Source: Hyphomicrobiales bacterium (GTDB lineage: Bacteria; Pseudomonadota; Alphaproteobacteria; Rhizobiales; Rhizobiaceae). From it: a DNA stretch of 64,000 bases. This document shows positions 27,602-39,673 of the stretch, one piece after another. The stretch's first letter is position 1. Every line of letters starts with the position of its first letter. The notes below the pieces were generated by a model, which did not search any database, had not been told where the DNA came from, and saw only the letters and a list, made by a program, of their open reading frames with translations. Both the position numbers and the translations under genes were made by a program. The stretch covers positions 1 to 64,000 of the forward strand of contig UEHQ01000007.1 of the NCBI GenBank assembly GCA_900489925.1. Reading direction: 5' to 3'.

Positions 27602-28576
27602 TTATTCCGCAGCCACCAGCAGCTTCTTCTCACGCGCGGCGCGCAGGCGGGCGAAGTCGTCGCCGGCGTGGTGCGAGGAGCGGGTCAGCGGGCTGGAGGC
27701 GACCATGAGGAAGCCCTTGGTGTAGGCGACCGTCTCGTAGGACTTGAATTCCTCGGGGGTCACGTAGCTCATGACCGCGTGGTGCTTGCGGGTCGGCTGC
27801 AGGTACTGGCCGATCGTCAGGAAGTCGACGTCGGCGACGCGCAGGTCGTCCATCAGCTGCAGTACTTCGTTGCGCTCCTCGCCGAGGCCAACCATGATGC
27901 CCGACTTGGTGAACATGGTCGGGTCCAGTTCCTTCACCCGCTGCAGCAGGCGAACGGAGTGGAAATAGCGGGCGCCGGGACGAACCGTCAGATAGTTCCC
28001 CGGAACTGTTTCCATGTTGTGGTTGAAGACGTCGGGCTTTGCGGCAACGACGCGCTCCAGCGCGCCTGGCTTCTTCAGGAAGTCGGGCGTGAGGATTTCG
28101 ATCGTGGTGGTCGGCGAAGCTGCGCGGATCGCCCAGATCACCTTCTCGAAGTGCTCGGCGCCGCCATCTTCCAGATCGTCACGGTCAACAGAGGTGATGA
28201 CCACGTGGCTAAGGCCCATCTCCTTGACGGCCTTCGCCACGCTCTCGGGCTCGGCCATGTCGAGGGCGTTCGGCTTGCCGGTCGCGACGTTGCAGAAGGA
28301 ACAGGCGCGCGTACAGATCTCGCCCATGATCATGAAGGTGGCGTGCTTCTTGTCCCAGCACTCGCCGATATTCGGGCAGCCGGCTTCCTCGCAGACGGTG
28401 ACGAGCTTGTGCTCCTTCACGATCGAGCGGGTTTCGGCGTAACCCTTGGATGTCGGCGCCTTGACGCGGATCCAGTCCGGCTTGCGCATGACTTCCGTGT
28501 CCGGGCGATGCGCCTTTTCCGGGTGCCGCACGCGCTTTTCAGCGCTTGGATTGATCCTGTCGAGAATAGTTACCAT
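27602..28576 (-). CDS. lipA: Lipoyl synthase LipA
   Basis: A 324-residue radical-SAM enzyme that inserts two sulfurs into octanoyl groups to form lipoyl cofactors on PDH and related proteins. The auxiliary cluster cysteines are C62, C67 and C73 ([14 protein letters not shown]), and the radical-SAM cluster uses C88, C92 and C95 (CTRACSFC). The C-terminal region holds the conserved [15 protein letters not shown] with the serine that binds the auxiliary cluster. ATG 28576 is used; the preceding TTG is less likely. Its place in the pyruvate dehydrogenase region makes sense, since it matures PdhB, PdhC and the other lipoyl domains. Confidence 0.96.
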   Translation of the reverse strand: MVTILDRINPSAEKRVRHPEKAHRPDTEVMRKPDWIRVKAPTSKGYAETRSIVKEHKLVTVCEEAGCPNIGECWDKKHATFMIMGEICTRACSFCNVATGKPNALDMAEPESVAKAVKEMGLSHVVITSVDRDDLEDGGAEHFEKVIWAIRAASPTTTIEILTPDFLKKPGALERVVAAKPDVFNHNMETVPGNYLTVRPGARYFHSVRLLQRVKELDPTMFTKSGIMVGLGEERNEVLQLMDDLRVADVDFLTIGQYLQPTRKHHAVMSYVTPEEFKSYETVAYTKGFLMVASSPLTRSSHHAGDDFARLRAAREKKLLVAAE

Positions 28577-28615
28577 CAATAACCTGCCTTCAAACCGCCG
28601 AAACGGCCTCTTTCG

Positions 28616-28864
28616 TCAGCGTCTGACGAGTTTTGCCAGAAATAGCAAGATACAAGAGCCGATGAAACCCGTGACAAGGTAACCCAGCCAACCGCTGGCG
28701 ACATAGATCCCTGCGCGGGTAAAGATCGCGCTGGCGATAACAGCACCGACGATGCCGATGACGATGTTCATCAAAACGCCGAAGCGTATGCCCATCAAAA
28801 TGCCCGCGAGCCAGCCCGCCAAGCCGCCGACGATGATCGCCGTAATCCAGCCCACACCTTCCAT
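28616..28864 (-). CDS. GlsB/YeaQ/YmgE family small membrane protein
   Basis: An 82-residue protein with three hydrophobic helices rich in glycine (AIIVGGLAGWLAGILMG, VLMNIVIGIVGAVIAS, YLVTGFIGSCILLFLAKLVRR). It belongs to the transglycosylase-associated/YeaQ family, which is often induced by acid or envelope stress. The role is not known. A second, diverged copy lies directly upstream, so the pair looks like a tandem duplication. Confidence 0.85.
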   Translation of the reverse strand: MEGVGWITAIIVGGLAGWLAGILMGIRFGVLMNIVIGIVGAVIASAIFTRAGIYVASGWLGYLVTGFIGSCILLFLAKLVRR

Positions 28865-28878
28865 CCGGTCCTATCCCC

Positions 28879-29133
28879 TCAAGCTATCGCCCTTGCGATC
28901 AACACCACGATGATGGCGCCGACGGTGGCGTGAATGATCTGCACCACGATGGCGCTGTCTATGCCCAGGTTGATCCCCAGCGCGTTGAAGAGGAAGCCTC
29001 CAACGAACGCGCCGATGATGCCGCTGAGCAGGCACCGGATCAATCCGCCTCCGCCGACGATCAGGCTGGCGAGGAAGCCCGCGACCAGACCGATCAGGAG
29101 GAAGATGAGCAGTGCCTGCGTACCCATAGACAT
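28879..29133 (-). CDS. GlsB/YeaQ/YmgE family small membrane protein, second copy
   Basis: An 84-residue protein with the same three-helix plan (LIFLLIGLVAGFLASLIVGGGG, LLSGIIGAFVGGFLFNALG, IIHATVGAIIVVLIARAIA). It begins at ATG 29133 and ends 14 bases before the next copy. Both lie between lpdA and lipA on the same strand, so they may be transcribed with the pyruvate dehydrogenase genes. Function unknown. Confidence 0.85.
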   Translation of the reverse strand: MSMGTQALLIFLLIGLVAGFLASLIVGGGGLIRCLLSGIIGAFVGGFLFNALGINLGIDSAIVVQIIHATVGAIIVVLIARAIA

Positions 29134-29209
29134 GATGATTTCCTTTCGCTTTTTCCAGTCCGTGATCGGATAGGATCCAATCCGTCATAGAGAGCGGCGA
29201 AGAAAATTA

Positions 29210-30655
29210 TCAAGCGTTCAGGACGCGACCATAAGCATCCAGAACCGCTTCCTTCATGGTTTCGGAAACCGTCGGATGTGGGAAGATGGTGTGCATCAGT
29301 TCTTCTTCGGTCGTTTCCAGGTTCATGGCGACCACGAAGCCCTGGATGAGTTCGGTGACTTCGGCGCCGACCATGTGCGCGCCGAGCAGCTCACCGGTCT
29401 TCTTGTCGAAGATCACCTTGCAGAGGCCCTGGTCTTCGCCGAGCGCGATCGCCTTGCCGTTGGCGGCAAAGGAGAAGCGACCAACGCGGATGTCGCGGCC
29501 GGCTTCCTTGGCCTTGGCTTCCGTCAGGCCGACGGAGGCGACCTGCGGGTGGCAGTAGGTGCAGCCCGGAACCTTGCCCTTGTCGGTGGCGTGAACGTTC
29601 GGCAGACCGGCGATCTTTTCGACACAGACGACGCCTTCATGCTCTGCCTTGTGGGCGAGCATCGGCGGGCCGGCAACGTCACCGATGGCGTAGATGCCTG
29701 CGATATTGGTCTTGCCGTAGCCGTCGATGACGACGCAGCCGCGGTCGGTCTTGACGCCGACGGCTTCGAGACCGAGGTTTTCGATGTTGCCCTGGACGCC
29801 GACGGCCGAGATCATGCGATCGGCGGTGATCTGCTGGACCTTGCCGTCAGCGGTCTCGACATGGGCGGTCAGGCTATCGGCAGCCTTTTCGACCTTGGTG
29901 ATCTTGGCGCTGGTCAGGATCTTCAGCCCACGCTTCTCGAGCTGCTTGCGCGCGATCGCGGTGACTTCGACGTCCTCGACCGGCATGATCGTCGGCATGA
30001 CTTCGACGACCGTGACGTCGACGCCCATCGAGCGGTAGAAGCTCGCGAACTCGATGCCGATGGCGCCCGAGCCCATGACGATCAGCGACTTCGGCAGCGC
30101 TGCCGGCTTCATCGCTTCGAAATAGGTCCAGATCAGCTTGCCATCCGGCTCGATGCCGGGCAGCGCGCGCGGGCGGGCACCGGTCGCGATGATGATGTGC
30201 TTGGCGGTGTAGGTGCCCTCGCCCTTGACGTTCTTCGGAACCGGGTTCTGCGGCTCGACGACGGGCTTGGAGGACTTGCCGACGACGATTTCGCCCGGCT
30301 TGGTGATCTTGGCTTCGCCCCAGATCACATCGACCTTGTTCTTCTTCATCAGGAAGCCGACGCCGCCGTTGAGGCGGGCGGAAACGCCGCGCGAGCGGGC
30401 GACAACAGCCGTCACGTCGGCGGTCATCTTGCCTTCGAGCACGAGGCCGTAGTCCTTGGCGTGGTTGGCGTGGTCGAGCACTTCGGCCGAGCGCAGCAGC
30501 GCCTTGGTCGGGATGCAGCCCCAGTTCAGGCAGATGCCACCCAGGTGTTCGCGCTCGACGATCGCGGTCTTGAGACCGAGCTGGCTGGCGCGCACAGCGG
30601 CCACGTAGCCGCCGGGACCGGAGCCGATGATGATGACGTCGTAATTCTCAGCCAT
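29210..30655 (-). CDS. lpdA: Dihydrolipoyl dehydrogenase (E3)
   Basis: A 481-residue flavoprotein that reoxidises dihydrolipoyl groups of pyruvate dehydrogenase with NAD. FAD binding is seen at the N-terminus (VIIIGSGPGGYVAAVRASQLG), the redox disulfide as GGICLNWGCIPTKALL, and NAD binding as VMGSGAIGIEFASFYRSMG. The second FAD contact is YAIGDVAGPPMLAHKAEHEG, and the dimer-interface active-site His-Glu is in HTIFPHPTVSETMKEA. About 50 extra residues around 110-160 (VVEPQNPVPKNVKGEG) are typical of PDH-linked alphaproteobacterial E3. Confidence 0.95.
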   Translation of the reverse strand: MAENYDVIIIGSGPGGYVAAVRASQLGLKTAIVEREHLGGICLNWGCIPTKALLRSAEVLDHANHAKDYGLVLEGKMTADVTAVVARSRGVSARLNGGVGFLMKKNKVDVIWGEAKITKPGEIVVGKSSKPVVEPQNPVPKNVKGEGTYTAKHIIIATGARPRALPGIEPDGKLIWTYFEAMKPAALPKSLIVMGSGAIGIEFASFYRSMGVDVTVVEVMPTIMPVEDVEVTAIARKQLEKRGLKILTSAKITKVEKAADSLTAHVETADGKVQQITADRMISAVGVQGNIENLGLEAVGVKTDRGCVVIDGYGKTNIAGIYAIGDVAGPPMLAHKAEHEGVVCVEKIAGLPNVHATDKGKVPGCTYCHPQVASVGLTEAKAKEAGRDIRVGRFSFAANGKAIALGEDQGLCKVIFDKKTGELLGAHMVGAEVTELIQGFVVAMNLETTEEELMHTIFPHPTVSETMKEAVLDAYGRVLNA

Positions 30656-30670
30656 GTTTTCCTGCCTTTG

Positions 30671-31258
30671 TTATCGGGCGTCGCGGGTGAGAAGCACCCA
30701 CTCGTGTTTCCTGCTGCTTTCGAAAAGAGACATCGCCTTCTGGCGCGCCGCTTCCGAAAATCCATTCTTCTTGTAAAGCGACAGAGCCGCTTCATTGTCA
30801 CTTGCGGTGATCAGACTGACCGGCAGCGACCCTGCCCTGTTGATCTGATCCATCAGTATTGCCCTGCCGATCCCGATGCCGCGCAGATGGCTATAGACGC
30901 CGAGCGTTGCAATGAACCAGCTGCCAACAACCATCTTCTGCAGATCGATCACCGGCTGCAGCGCCACGCGGTCGACCTCGATGTCCTTCACGTCCTCGCC
31001 GAGAGCGTAACCGATCGCCGCTCCCGCAACCTCGCCGTAGGCTTGCGCAAGCACCGCATGGCGCCAGCTGCCGTAGCCCTCGTCCCGTCGCATCTTCAGC
31101 CGCCCAAGCTCCATAGGCGTATCGCCGCCGGTGCCGCCGAGTTCGCCCAGCCACAGCCAGGAAGCAAAACCATGCGAGGCAATGTCCATGATAATTGCCA
31201 GTTCGGCCGCATCATCCCGCGTGGCGGGACGAAACGTCACGAAGGGCCCCACGGTCAA
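30671..31258 (-). CDS. GNAT-family N-acetyltransferase
   Basis: A 195-residue protein with a GNAT fold. TVGPFVTFRPATRDDAAELAIIMD in outline is the N-terminal strand-helix, and GVYSHLRGIGIGRAILMDQI with the R-x-x-G-x-G/A pyrophosphate loop binds acetyl-CoA. SDNEAALSLYKKNGFSEA ends the fold. The substrate is unknown. The likely start is TTG 31258, which overlaps the stop of the SGNH hydrolase gene; a GTG at 31252 is possible. It sits inside the pyruvate dehydrogenase operon between the hydrolase and lpdA. Confidence 0.8.
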   Translation of the reverse strand: MTVGPFVTFRPATRDDAAELAIIMDIASHGFASWLWLGELGGTGGDTPMELGRLKMRRDEGYGSWRHAVLAQAYGEVAGAAIGYALGEDVKDIEVDRVALQPVIDLQKMVVGSWFIATLGVYSHLRGIGIGRAILMDQINRAGSLPVSLITASDNEAALSLYKKNGFSEAARQKAMSLFESSRKHEWVLLTRDAR

Positions 31259-31896
31259 AGCCCCAACATCATCCGTACCGTCGATTCCAGTCCACGCCCG
31301 AGAGCGCGGGTATTCTCGGCGTCGAGATGGATGCCGTCGAGCGGCGTCGTCTTGGCGACCGAGTTGCCGTCGAAGAAACCGCACCCGAGCTCGTCTGCGA
31401 GATCCCGGTAGAGTGTCGCCAGCATCGCCGATTCCTCGATGCCTCCGACGAAGGATGCCGCGAAAGGCACATTGGCCGTTTCGCAAAGCTTTGGCGGCGC
31501 CACGATCAGAATATCCGGAGCATCGAACTCGAAGGGCCAGGCGTGATTGCGGATCAGCCTGACCAGCCGGGCGATGCCCTGGCAGGCGGCGAAGGCCGAA
31601 CCTGCCACGACTGGCTTCATATCGTTGGTGCCAAGCAGCAGAATGACGAGATCGAGCGGCGCATGCGTCTGCAGAATGGTCGGCAGGACGCGGGCGCCGT
31701 TGCGATCGCAATCGGCGAGATGATCGTCGAAAGCGGTCGTGCGACCGTTCAGGCCTTCCGGAATGACCCTGACCTCGTTGCCGAGCGCCGCCTGAAGCGC
31801 ACTCGGCCAACGATCCTTGTAGTCATGACGCCCGATCGACGAGGCGTCATAACCCCAGGTCAGACTATCACCATAGCAAAGAACGGTCTTCGTCAT
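31255..31896 (-). CDS. SGNH/GDSL-family hydrolase (arylesterase type)
   Basis: A 213-residue hydrolase. Block I is VLCYGDSLTWGYDA with nucleophile Ser, the block II glycine is in NGRTTAFDD, block III is LLLGTNDMK, and block V is DGIHLDAEN with the catalytic Asp and His. No signal peptide is seen, so it is probably cytoplasmic. It is similar to arylesterases whose natural substrates are not known. ATG 31896 lies 20 bases after pdhC. Confidence 0.88.
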   Translation of the reverse strand: MTKTVLCYGDSLTWGYDASSIGRHDYKDRWPSALQAALGNEVRVIPEGLNGRTTAFDDHLADCDRNGARVLPTILQTHAPLDLVILLLGTNDMKPVVAGSAFAACQGIARLVRLIRNHAWPFEFDAPDILIVAPPKLCETANVPFAASFVGGIEESAMLATLYRDLADELGCGFFDGNSVAKTTPLDGIHLDAENTRALGRGLESTVRMMLGL

Positions 31897-31915
31897 TTCC
31901 GTCTCCGCCGTTGTC

Positions 31916-33262
31916 TCAGACGAGCATGCCCATCGGATTTTCGATGTAGCCCTTGAACGCCTGCAGCAGCTCCGCTCCAAGCGCACCATCGACGCAGCGA
32001 TGGTCGGTCGACAGCGTGACGCTCATCACGGTGGCGATGACCATTTCGCCCTTGCGGACGATCACGCGCTGCTCGCCTGCGCCGACCGCCAAGATCGTCG
32101 CGTGCGGCGGGTTGATGACGGCTGCGAACTGCTTCACGCCCATCATGCCCATGTTGGAAACCGACGTCGTACCGCCCTGATATTCCTCAGGCTTCAGCTT
32201 GCGATCCTTGGCACGCTTGCCGAGGTCGCGCATCTCGTTGGAGATGACCGACAGGGTCTTTTCCTCTGCCTTGCGGATGATCGGGGTGATCAGGCCGCCC
32301 GGGATAGAGACAGCAACGCCGACATCGGCGTGCTTGTGCTTGACCATGTTGGCTTCGGTCCAGGAGACGTTGGCATCCGGAACATCGCGCAGCGCAAGCG
32401 CCATGGCCTTGATGACCATGTCGTTGACGGAGAGCTTGTAAGCAGCGCCGCCGTCCTTGCGGGGAGCGGCATCGTTGAGCTGGGCGCGCAGCGCCAGCAG
32501 CGCATCGAGCTCGCAATCTACGGTGACGTAGAAGTGCGGAACGGTCTGCTTGGATTCGACCAGGCGCTTGGCGATGACCTTGCGCATGCCGTCATGCGGC
32601 ACGAGTTCGTAGGAACCAGGCTCGAACAGCTTGAGAACGGTCTCGTCGGAAGCGCCCTTCGGTGCGGCGGCAGGAGCCGCTGCGGCAGCCTGCGGAGCAG
32701 CGGCAGGCGCAGCCTTTGCGCCGCCACCTGATACAGCAGCTTCGACGTCACTCTTGACGACGCGGCCATGTGGGCCGGAGCCTGCGACAGCCGACAGATC
32801 GATACCGGCTTCCTTCGCCAAACGACGCGCGAGCGGCGAGGAGAAGGTGCGGTTGCCCGTAGAAGCAGTGGCAGGCGCTGCTGCTGGTGCAGGAGCGGCC
32901 GCGGGGGCTGCGGCCGGAGCCGGAGCGGCTTCGGTCTTCGCCTCGGCCTTCGGCGCTTCAGCAGCCTTCGGTGCCGGAGCAGCCGAGCCAGCGCCGCTTG
33001 CGGCAGCGGCGACATCTTCGCCATCGGCGGCCAGAACGGCGATCAAGGCATTGACCTTGACGCCTTCGGTGCCGGCGGGAACGACGAGCTTGGCGACGAT
33101 ACCTTCGTCGACCGCTTCGACTTCCATCGTCGCCTTGTCGGTTTCGATCTCGGCGATGACATCGCCAGACTTAACCGTATCGCCTTCCTTGACCAGCCAC
33201 TTGGCGAGGTTGCCCTCTTCCATGGTCGGAGACAGGGCAGGCATCGTGATGTTGATAGGCAT
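31916..33262 (-). CDS. pdhC: Pyruvate dehydrogenase E2, dihydrolipoamide acetyltransferase
   Basis: A 448-residue core protein of pyruvate dehydrogenase. One lipoyl domain (1-80) has the modified lysine K43 in [12 protein letters not shown]. An Ala/Pro-rich linker follows, then the E3/E1-binding domain (about 140-175, [22 protein letters not shown]), a second linker, and the catalytic domain (about 215-448) with the active-site [11 protein letters not shown]. It transfers acetyl from lipoate to CoA. It follows pdhB by 18 bases. Confidence 0.96.
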   Translation of the reverse strand: MPINITMPALSPTMEEGNLAKWLVKEGDTVKSGDVIAEIETDKATMEVEAVDEGIVAKLVVPAGTEGVKVNALIAVLAADGEDVAAAASGAGSAAPAPKAAEAPKAEAKTEAAPAPAAAPAAAPAPAAAPATASTGNRTFSSPLARRLAKEAGIDLSAVAGSGPHGRVVKSDVEAAVSGGGAKAAPAAAPQAAAAAPAAAPKGASDETVLKLFEPGSYELVPHDGMRKVIAKRLVESKQTVPHFYVTVDCELDALLALRAQLNDAAPRKDGGAAYKLSVNDMVIKAMALALRDVPDANVSWTEANMVKHKHADVGVAVSIPGGLITPIIRKAEEKTLSVISNEMRDLGKRAKDRKLKPEEYQGGTTSVSNMGMMGVKQFAAVINPPHATILAVGAGEQRVIVRKGEMVIATVMSVTLSTDHRCVDGALGAELLQAFKGYIENPMGMLV

Positions 33263-33280
33263 CGAAATACCCTTCCCTTG

Positions 33281-34663
<1,383 letters not shown>

Positions 34664-34680
34664 GGGTCTACCCTCCCCGA

Positions 34681-35727
34681 TTACAGCAGAATGTCGGTGT
34701 AGAGCTCGGATGCATCCGGCTCCGGTGCGGCCTGGGCGAAGTCGGCGCTATCGGCAACGATGTCGCGAACGTCCTTGTCGACCGCCTTGAGATCGTCCTC
34801 TGAGGCCCAGCCCTTTTCAATGAGGCGTGCCTTGACCTGCTCGATCGGATCCTGCTCGGAGCGCATCTTCTGCACTTCTTCCTTGGAGCGATACTTGGCC
34901 GGGTCGGACATGGAGTGACCGCGATAGCGATAGGTCAGCATTTCGAGAATGATCGGACCCTTGCCGGAACGGCAATGCTCAAGCGCCTCGTCGGCCGCAG
35001 CCTTGACGGCGCGAACATCCATGCCGTCGACCTGGACGCCGGGGATGCCGAAGCCGGAACCACGCAGCGAGTAGTTCGACTGTGCCGTGGCGCGAGCCGT
35101 GGACGTGCCCATGGCGTAACGGTTGTTCTCGATGATGTAGATGATCGGGAGCTTCCAGAGAGCAGCCATGTTGAAGCTCTCGTAGACCTGGCCCTGGTTG
35201 GCAGCGCCATCGCCGAAATAAGCGATCGAGACGCTGTCATTGCCACGGTAGCGGTTGGCGAAGGCGAGACCGGTGCCGAGCGACACCTGGGCGCCGACGA
35301 TGCCGTGACCGCCGTAGAAATGCTTCTCCTTGGAGAACATGTGCATCGAGCCGCCCTTGCCACGCGAGTAGCCGTCGATGCGGCCGGTCAGCTCGGCCAT
35401 GACGCCGCGGGCGCTCATGCCGGTTGCCAGCATGTGACCGTGGTCACGATAAGCGGTGATGACCTGATCGCCTTCCTTCTGCGCCATCTGCATGCCCACG
35501 ACGACAGCTTCCTGGCCGATGTAGAGGTGACAGAAACCGCCGATGAAACCCATGCCGTAAAGCTGGCCGGCCTTCTCTTCGAAGCGGCGGATAAGCAGCA
35601 TCTCGCGATAGGCCTTCAGCTCCTCGTCGCGATCGAAATCGGCGACGGGGCCGCCATTCGATGCCTTAGCTGCTGGTTTCGCGCTGGTCTTGCGGCTGGA
35701 AACGGTCGCGTTTTTTCGCGGCGCCAT
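34681..35727 (-). CDS. pdhA: Pyruvate dehydrogenase E1 alpha subunit
   Basis: A 348-residue thiamine diphosphate enzyme subunit. The ThDP motif is [20 protein letters not shown] to NN ([12 protein letters not shown]), with the phosphorylation-loop equivalent [17 protein letters not shown]. The N-terminal 30 residues are basic and Ser/Ala-rich, as in rhizobial PdhA. It leads the operon pdhA-pdhB-pdhC-SGNH-GNAT-lpdA. The 146 bases upstream, before the FtsB-like gene, hold an AT-rich inverted repeat and probably the promoter. Confidence 0.96.
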   Translation of the reverse strand: MAPRKNATVSSRKTSAKPAAKASNGGPVADFDRDEELKAYREMLLIRRFEEKAGQLYGMGFIGGFCHLYIGQEAVVVGMQMAQKEGDQVITAYRDHGHMLATGMSARGVMAELTGRIDGYSRGKGGSMHMFSKEKHFYGGHGIVGAQVSLGTGLAFANRYRGNDSVSIAYFGDGAANQGQVYESFNMAALWKLPIIYIIENNRYAMGTSTARATAQSNYSLRGSGFGIPGVQVDGMDVRAVKAAADEALEHCRSGKGPIILEMLTYRYRGHSMSDPAKYRSKEEVQKMRSEQDPIEQVKARLIEKGWASEDDLKAVDKDVRDIVADSADFAQAAPEPDASELYTDILL

Positions 35728-35848
35728 TCAACCCTCCCTATGGGTTTATCGGTTCTTAGGTGGCGCGTACCATAGGGAAGAAATTTCGCCACAGCAATGC
35801 CATAAATGCATGGCTCGTATTCGGCGTTAAATAACTGATAAATATACG

Positions 35849-35887
35849 ATTATTTCGATTAACTTGTTTTCAGTTAATTCGAATAAT
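35849..35887. repeat. AT-rich inverted repeat between the FtsB-like gene and pdhA
   Basis: ATTATT-TCG-ATTAACT (35849-35864) mirrors AGTTAAT-TCG-AATAAT (35872-35887). Each outer 6-7 base arm matches exactly, with a short mismatch between and a 7-base loop. It covers the ftsB stop codon and lies upstream of pdhA. It may be a terminator, an operator, or both. Confidence 0.5.
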
Positions 35888-36194
35888 GATTGAATATGAC
35901 GATCTCGTCGGCACGAGAAAAATTGAGCTGAAGACGCGCTTTTTCGTCCAGCATATCCTTGTCCATCGAGCCATCACTCAGCAGCGCAACCTGCCTCTCG
36001 AGATGCTCGCGCTTGTCTTTCAGGGTTGCCAGCTCCCTCTCCCGGGCGATGCGCGTGCGCTCAAACACCTCCGTTGCGCGCAGGCCGTAATCGCCATGGA
36101 TGCAATGATAGCCGAAATAGGAGAGAAACGCGACAGTCATCGCCGGAATGACGAAACGGCCGATCTTTTTCTTCTTATGGTGCTTGGTCCACAT
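35874..36194 (-). CDS. FtsB/DivIC-family septum formation initiator
   Basis: A 106-residue single-pass membrane protein. A basic N-terminus (MWTKHHKKKKIGR) is followed by one helix (FVIPAMTVAFLSYFGYHCI, about 14-32) and a coiled coil (about 45-75; ARERELATLKDKREHLERQVALL). The ending region ('MDKDMLDEKARLQLNFSRADEIVIF') is typical of FtsB. The family links late cell-division proteins FtsL and FtsQ. It lies between eno and pdhA, the usual rhizobial place. Confidence 0.87.
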   Translation of the reverse strand: MWTKHHKKKKIGRFVIPAMTVAFLSYFGYHCIHGDYGLRATEVFERTRIARERELATLKDKREHLERQVALLSDGSMDKDMLDEKARLQLNFSRADEIVIFNHYSN

Positions 36195-36282
36195 ACACGC
36201 ATCTCGAAACGCATTACCCTTGCGAATGAGACTACCGGCCAGAGATTAACCGTCCGTTGACTATGAACGCGGCGCAACAAAA

Positions 36283-36308
36283 AACCCGCGCCGGCAAGGG
36301 CGCGGGTT
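36283..36308 (-). terminator. Rho-independent terminator after eno
   Basis: AACCCGCGCC (36283-36292) pairs exactly with GGCGCGGGTT (36299-36308). A TTTTTTG run follows on the minus strand. It lies 24 bases after the eno stop. Confidence 0.88.
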
Positions 36309-36331
36309 CCAAATACTTGAAATCAGACGAC

Positions 36332-37669
<1,338 letters not shown>

Positions 37670-37701
37670 TTACAATGGCGCTTTGCGCATGCTTCGCAGC
37701 G

Positions 37702-37731
37702 ATGTTCGTGCGTGGCCTATTACACGAACAT
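37702..37731. repeat. Perfect 9-bp inverted repeat between kdsA and eno
   Basis: ATGTTCGTG (37702-37710) mirrors CACGAACAT (37723-37731) around a 12-base spacer, 17 bases past the kdsA stop. Neither side is T-rich, so an operator or RNA hairpin is as likely as a terminator. Confidence 0.5.
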
Positions 37732-37747
37732 GTCAGTCTTTTGAACG

Positions 37748-38590
37748 TCAGCCTTTCGCGATCGCGTCGAAGGCCAGAAGCTTTTCGAGAAGCCTCGGCA
37801 TATCCTTGAGATAGACCATGTTCGGACCGTCAGACGGCGCGTTGTCGGGATCTTCGTGCGTCTCGACGAACACACCCGCGACGCCGACGGCAACGGCCGC
37901 GCGCGCCAGCGTCTCGACAAACTCGCGCTGGCCGCCACTCGAACCGCCCTGCCCGCCGGGCTGCTGGACCGAATGCGTGGCATCAAAAACCACAGGGGCG
38001 CCCATCGCCGCCATGATCGGCAGCGAGCGCATGTCGGAGACCAGCGTGTTGTAACCGAAAGACGCGCCACGCTCGCACAGCAGGATGTTCGGATTGCCGC
38101 TCGAATTCAACTTGTTGAGGACGTTCTTCATGTCCCAGGGTGCGAGGAACTGCCCCTTCTTCACATTGATCGTGCGACCCGTCTTGGCGGCGGCGACCAG
38201 AAGATCGGTCTGGCGGCTGAGGAAGGCAGGGATCTGCAGGATATCGACGACGGTGGCGACTTCCGCACACTGTTCTTCGGTGTGAATGTCGGTCAGGACA
38301 GGGAAGCCATATTCCTTCTTGAGATCGGCAAAGACCTCAAGCGCCGTGTCCAGGCCGATGCCGCGCTGGGCGGACAGCGACGTGCGGTTCGCCTTGTCGA
38401 AAGACGACTTGTAGACGAGACCGATGCCGAGCTTGTCGCAGAGTTCCTTCAGCACGCCGGCAATCATGAACGCATGATCACGGCTCTCCATCTGGCAGGG
38501 GCCGGCGATCAGCGAGAGCTTGCCGGCGTTCGAAAACACCACCTGGCTGGCACCCTGGCCGACGGCCACTTCGGAATTTGTCTGGCTCAT
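37748..38590 (-). CDS. kdsA: 3-deoxy-8-phosphooctulonate synthase (KDO8P synthase)
   Basis: A 280-residue enzyme that joins phosphoenolpyruvate and arabinose 5-phosphate to make KDO 8-phosphate for lipopolysaccharide. [20 protein letters not shown] opens the barrel, and [18 protein letters not shown] and [20 protein letters not shown] in outline hold the substrate sites. It appears to be the metal-independent type, given the N at SFDKANRT. Its ATG overlaps the stop of the upstream VOC gene by four bases. Confidence 0.96.
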   Translation of the reverse strand: MSQTNSEVAVGQGASQVVFSNAGKLSLIAGPCQMESRDHAFMIAGVLKELCDKLGIGLVYKSSFDKANRTSLSAQRGIGLDTALEVFADLKKEYGFPVLTDIHTEEQCAEVATVVDILQIPAFLSRQTDLLVAAAKTGRTINVKKGQFLAPWDMKNVLNKLNSSGNPNILLCERGASFGYNTLVSDMRSLPIMAAMGAPVVFDATHSVQQPGGQGGSSGGQREFVETLARAAVAVGVAGVFVETHEDPDNAPSDGPNMVYLKDMPRLLEKLLAFDAIAKG

Positions 38591-39471
38591 CGTTTCTCCT
38601 CGAAGGCGAAGAGCGCGCCCTGCCCGGACGCAGCCTTCACCAGAATTCGATTGTTCTTACGCGTGTAGGTGATCCCGTTAGCAGCCAAATGCGCTTCTGT
38701 CACGGCGAGATCAGCAACCTTGTAGACAATGCCGACCCCACGCAGACCGCGATCCGCGCTGGGCGCGGCGAGATCGAAATAGGCATTCAACCCATCCGAC
38801 GACAAAATGCTGATGCGCACGTTCGGGGTGGCAAGGCTGATACCAAACGCCTCCTCCCGCACCGACGCCACGCCGGAGGCAAAACGCAGGAATGTGGCGA
38901 ACGCCTTCGGATCCGGTGCCGCCAGCACGATCTCGGCGATACCGGTCACGCCGTTGACATGTGTCTCAAGCGCCCTGCGGTCAGTCGGCAGAGGATTGAT
39001 CCGCTGGCAGGTGAACAGAAAGAAATCAGGAGCACGAAGATCGGCGGCGAAGGCAAGCCGAAAGGCTGCAGTCGTCTCGGAACCATCCGGCATCTTCATC
39101 GGGCGAGCAAATTGCAGCATTTCGCCGCCGCTTATCCTGTCGGCGTGGAAGCGGGCGTGATCCCGATCGGCATCGGCCGTGCCGAAGACCACTGCCGAGA
39201 GACCGTCATCGCCGCAGCGGAAGCGAAAAGCACGATCGCGCGCAGTGAAGACGTTGCCCTTTTTGACCGAGGCCTCATAGGCATCCGCGCTCGCGATGCC
39301 GAGCGGCTCGAGGTATGTTTTGTCGGCGAAGAAGATGCAGGCGTTTTCGGTTCCGAACGGATGACGCGCATCCGCCGCGACGGTGAACCCAAGCTTACCG
39401 AGACGCTCCCTGGCAAGGTCGATATTGGCGACGGGCAGCACCACGTGGTCCAGCGGATGAGCTTCACTCAT
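38587..39471 (-). CDS. VOC-family (glyoxalase-like) protein
   Basis: A 294-residue protein with two glyoxalase-type domains. The N-terminal half starts [29 protein letters not shown] in outline, with metal-type His in DHVVL. The second half contains [25 protein letters not shown]. This is a DUF-type VOC protein (glyoxalase-like domain 5 pattern). The substrate is unknown. It is translationally coupled to kdsA, so the two share a transcript. lexA diverges about 200 bases away. Confidence 0.82.
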   Translation of the reverse strand: MSEAHPLDHVVLPVANIDLARERLGKLGFTVAADARHPFGTENACIFFADKTYLEPLGIASADAYEASVKKGNVFTARDRAFRFRCGDDGLSAVVFGTADADRDHARFHADRISGGEMLQFARPMKMPDGSETTAAFRLAFAADLRAPDFFLFTCQRINPLPTDRRALETHVNGVTGIAEIVLAAPDPKAFATFLRFASGVASVREEAFGISLATPNVRISILSSDGLNAYFDLAAPSADRGLRGVGIVYKVADLAVTEAHLAANGITYTRKNNRILVKAASGQGALFAFEEKR

Positions 39472-39609
39472 GGCAGATCCTCTCCCGAAATCGCGAATGA
39501 TGTGCGCTGCTAAGCGAGACAATGCAAGAGGCTACCGCCGCATAGATCGAATGAAGTGTAAAAACCGGACAATTCAGAGCCAAGTTTTACGAAAATTTAG
39601 CTACTTGCG

Positions 39610-39624
39610 GAACACATATGGAAC
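39610..39624. promoter_or_regulatory. LexA box upstream of lexA
   Basis: GAAC-ACATATG-GAAC is the exact reverse complement of the alphaproteobacterial LexA site GTTC-N7-GTTC. It lies 50 bases before the lexA start, as expected for autorepression. Confidence 0.85.
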
Positions 39625-39635
39625 ATATAGTGTCT

Positions 39636-39650
39636 GTTCTGGCTTTGTTT
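39636..39650. promoter_or_regulatory. Second, near-consensus LexA box
   Basis: GTTC-TGGCTTT-GTTT differs from GTTC-N7-GTTC by one base, and lies 12 bases after the first box in the opposite orientation. The pair may bind two dimers. Confidence 0.6.
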
Positions 39651-39673
39651 CACAACCCTGGGGTCCGACTTCG

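Noticed and set aside
29276-31411. Very long open frame on the plus strand opposite lpdA and GNAT (also similar ones opposite cysI at 9638-11548, pdhB/pdhC at 32768-34702 and bamA at 49362-51209)
   Set aside because: They lie fully antisense to well-recognised genes, have repetitive low-complexity composition typical of GC-rich codon shadows, and match no known family.
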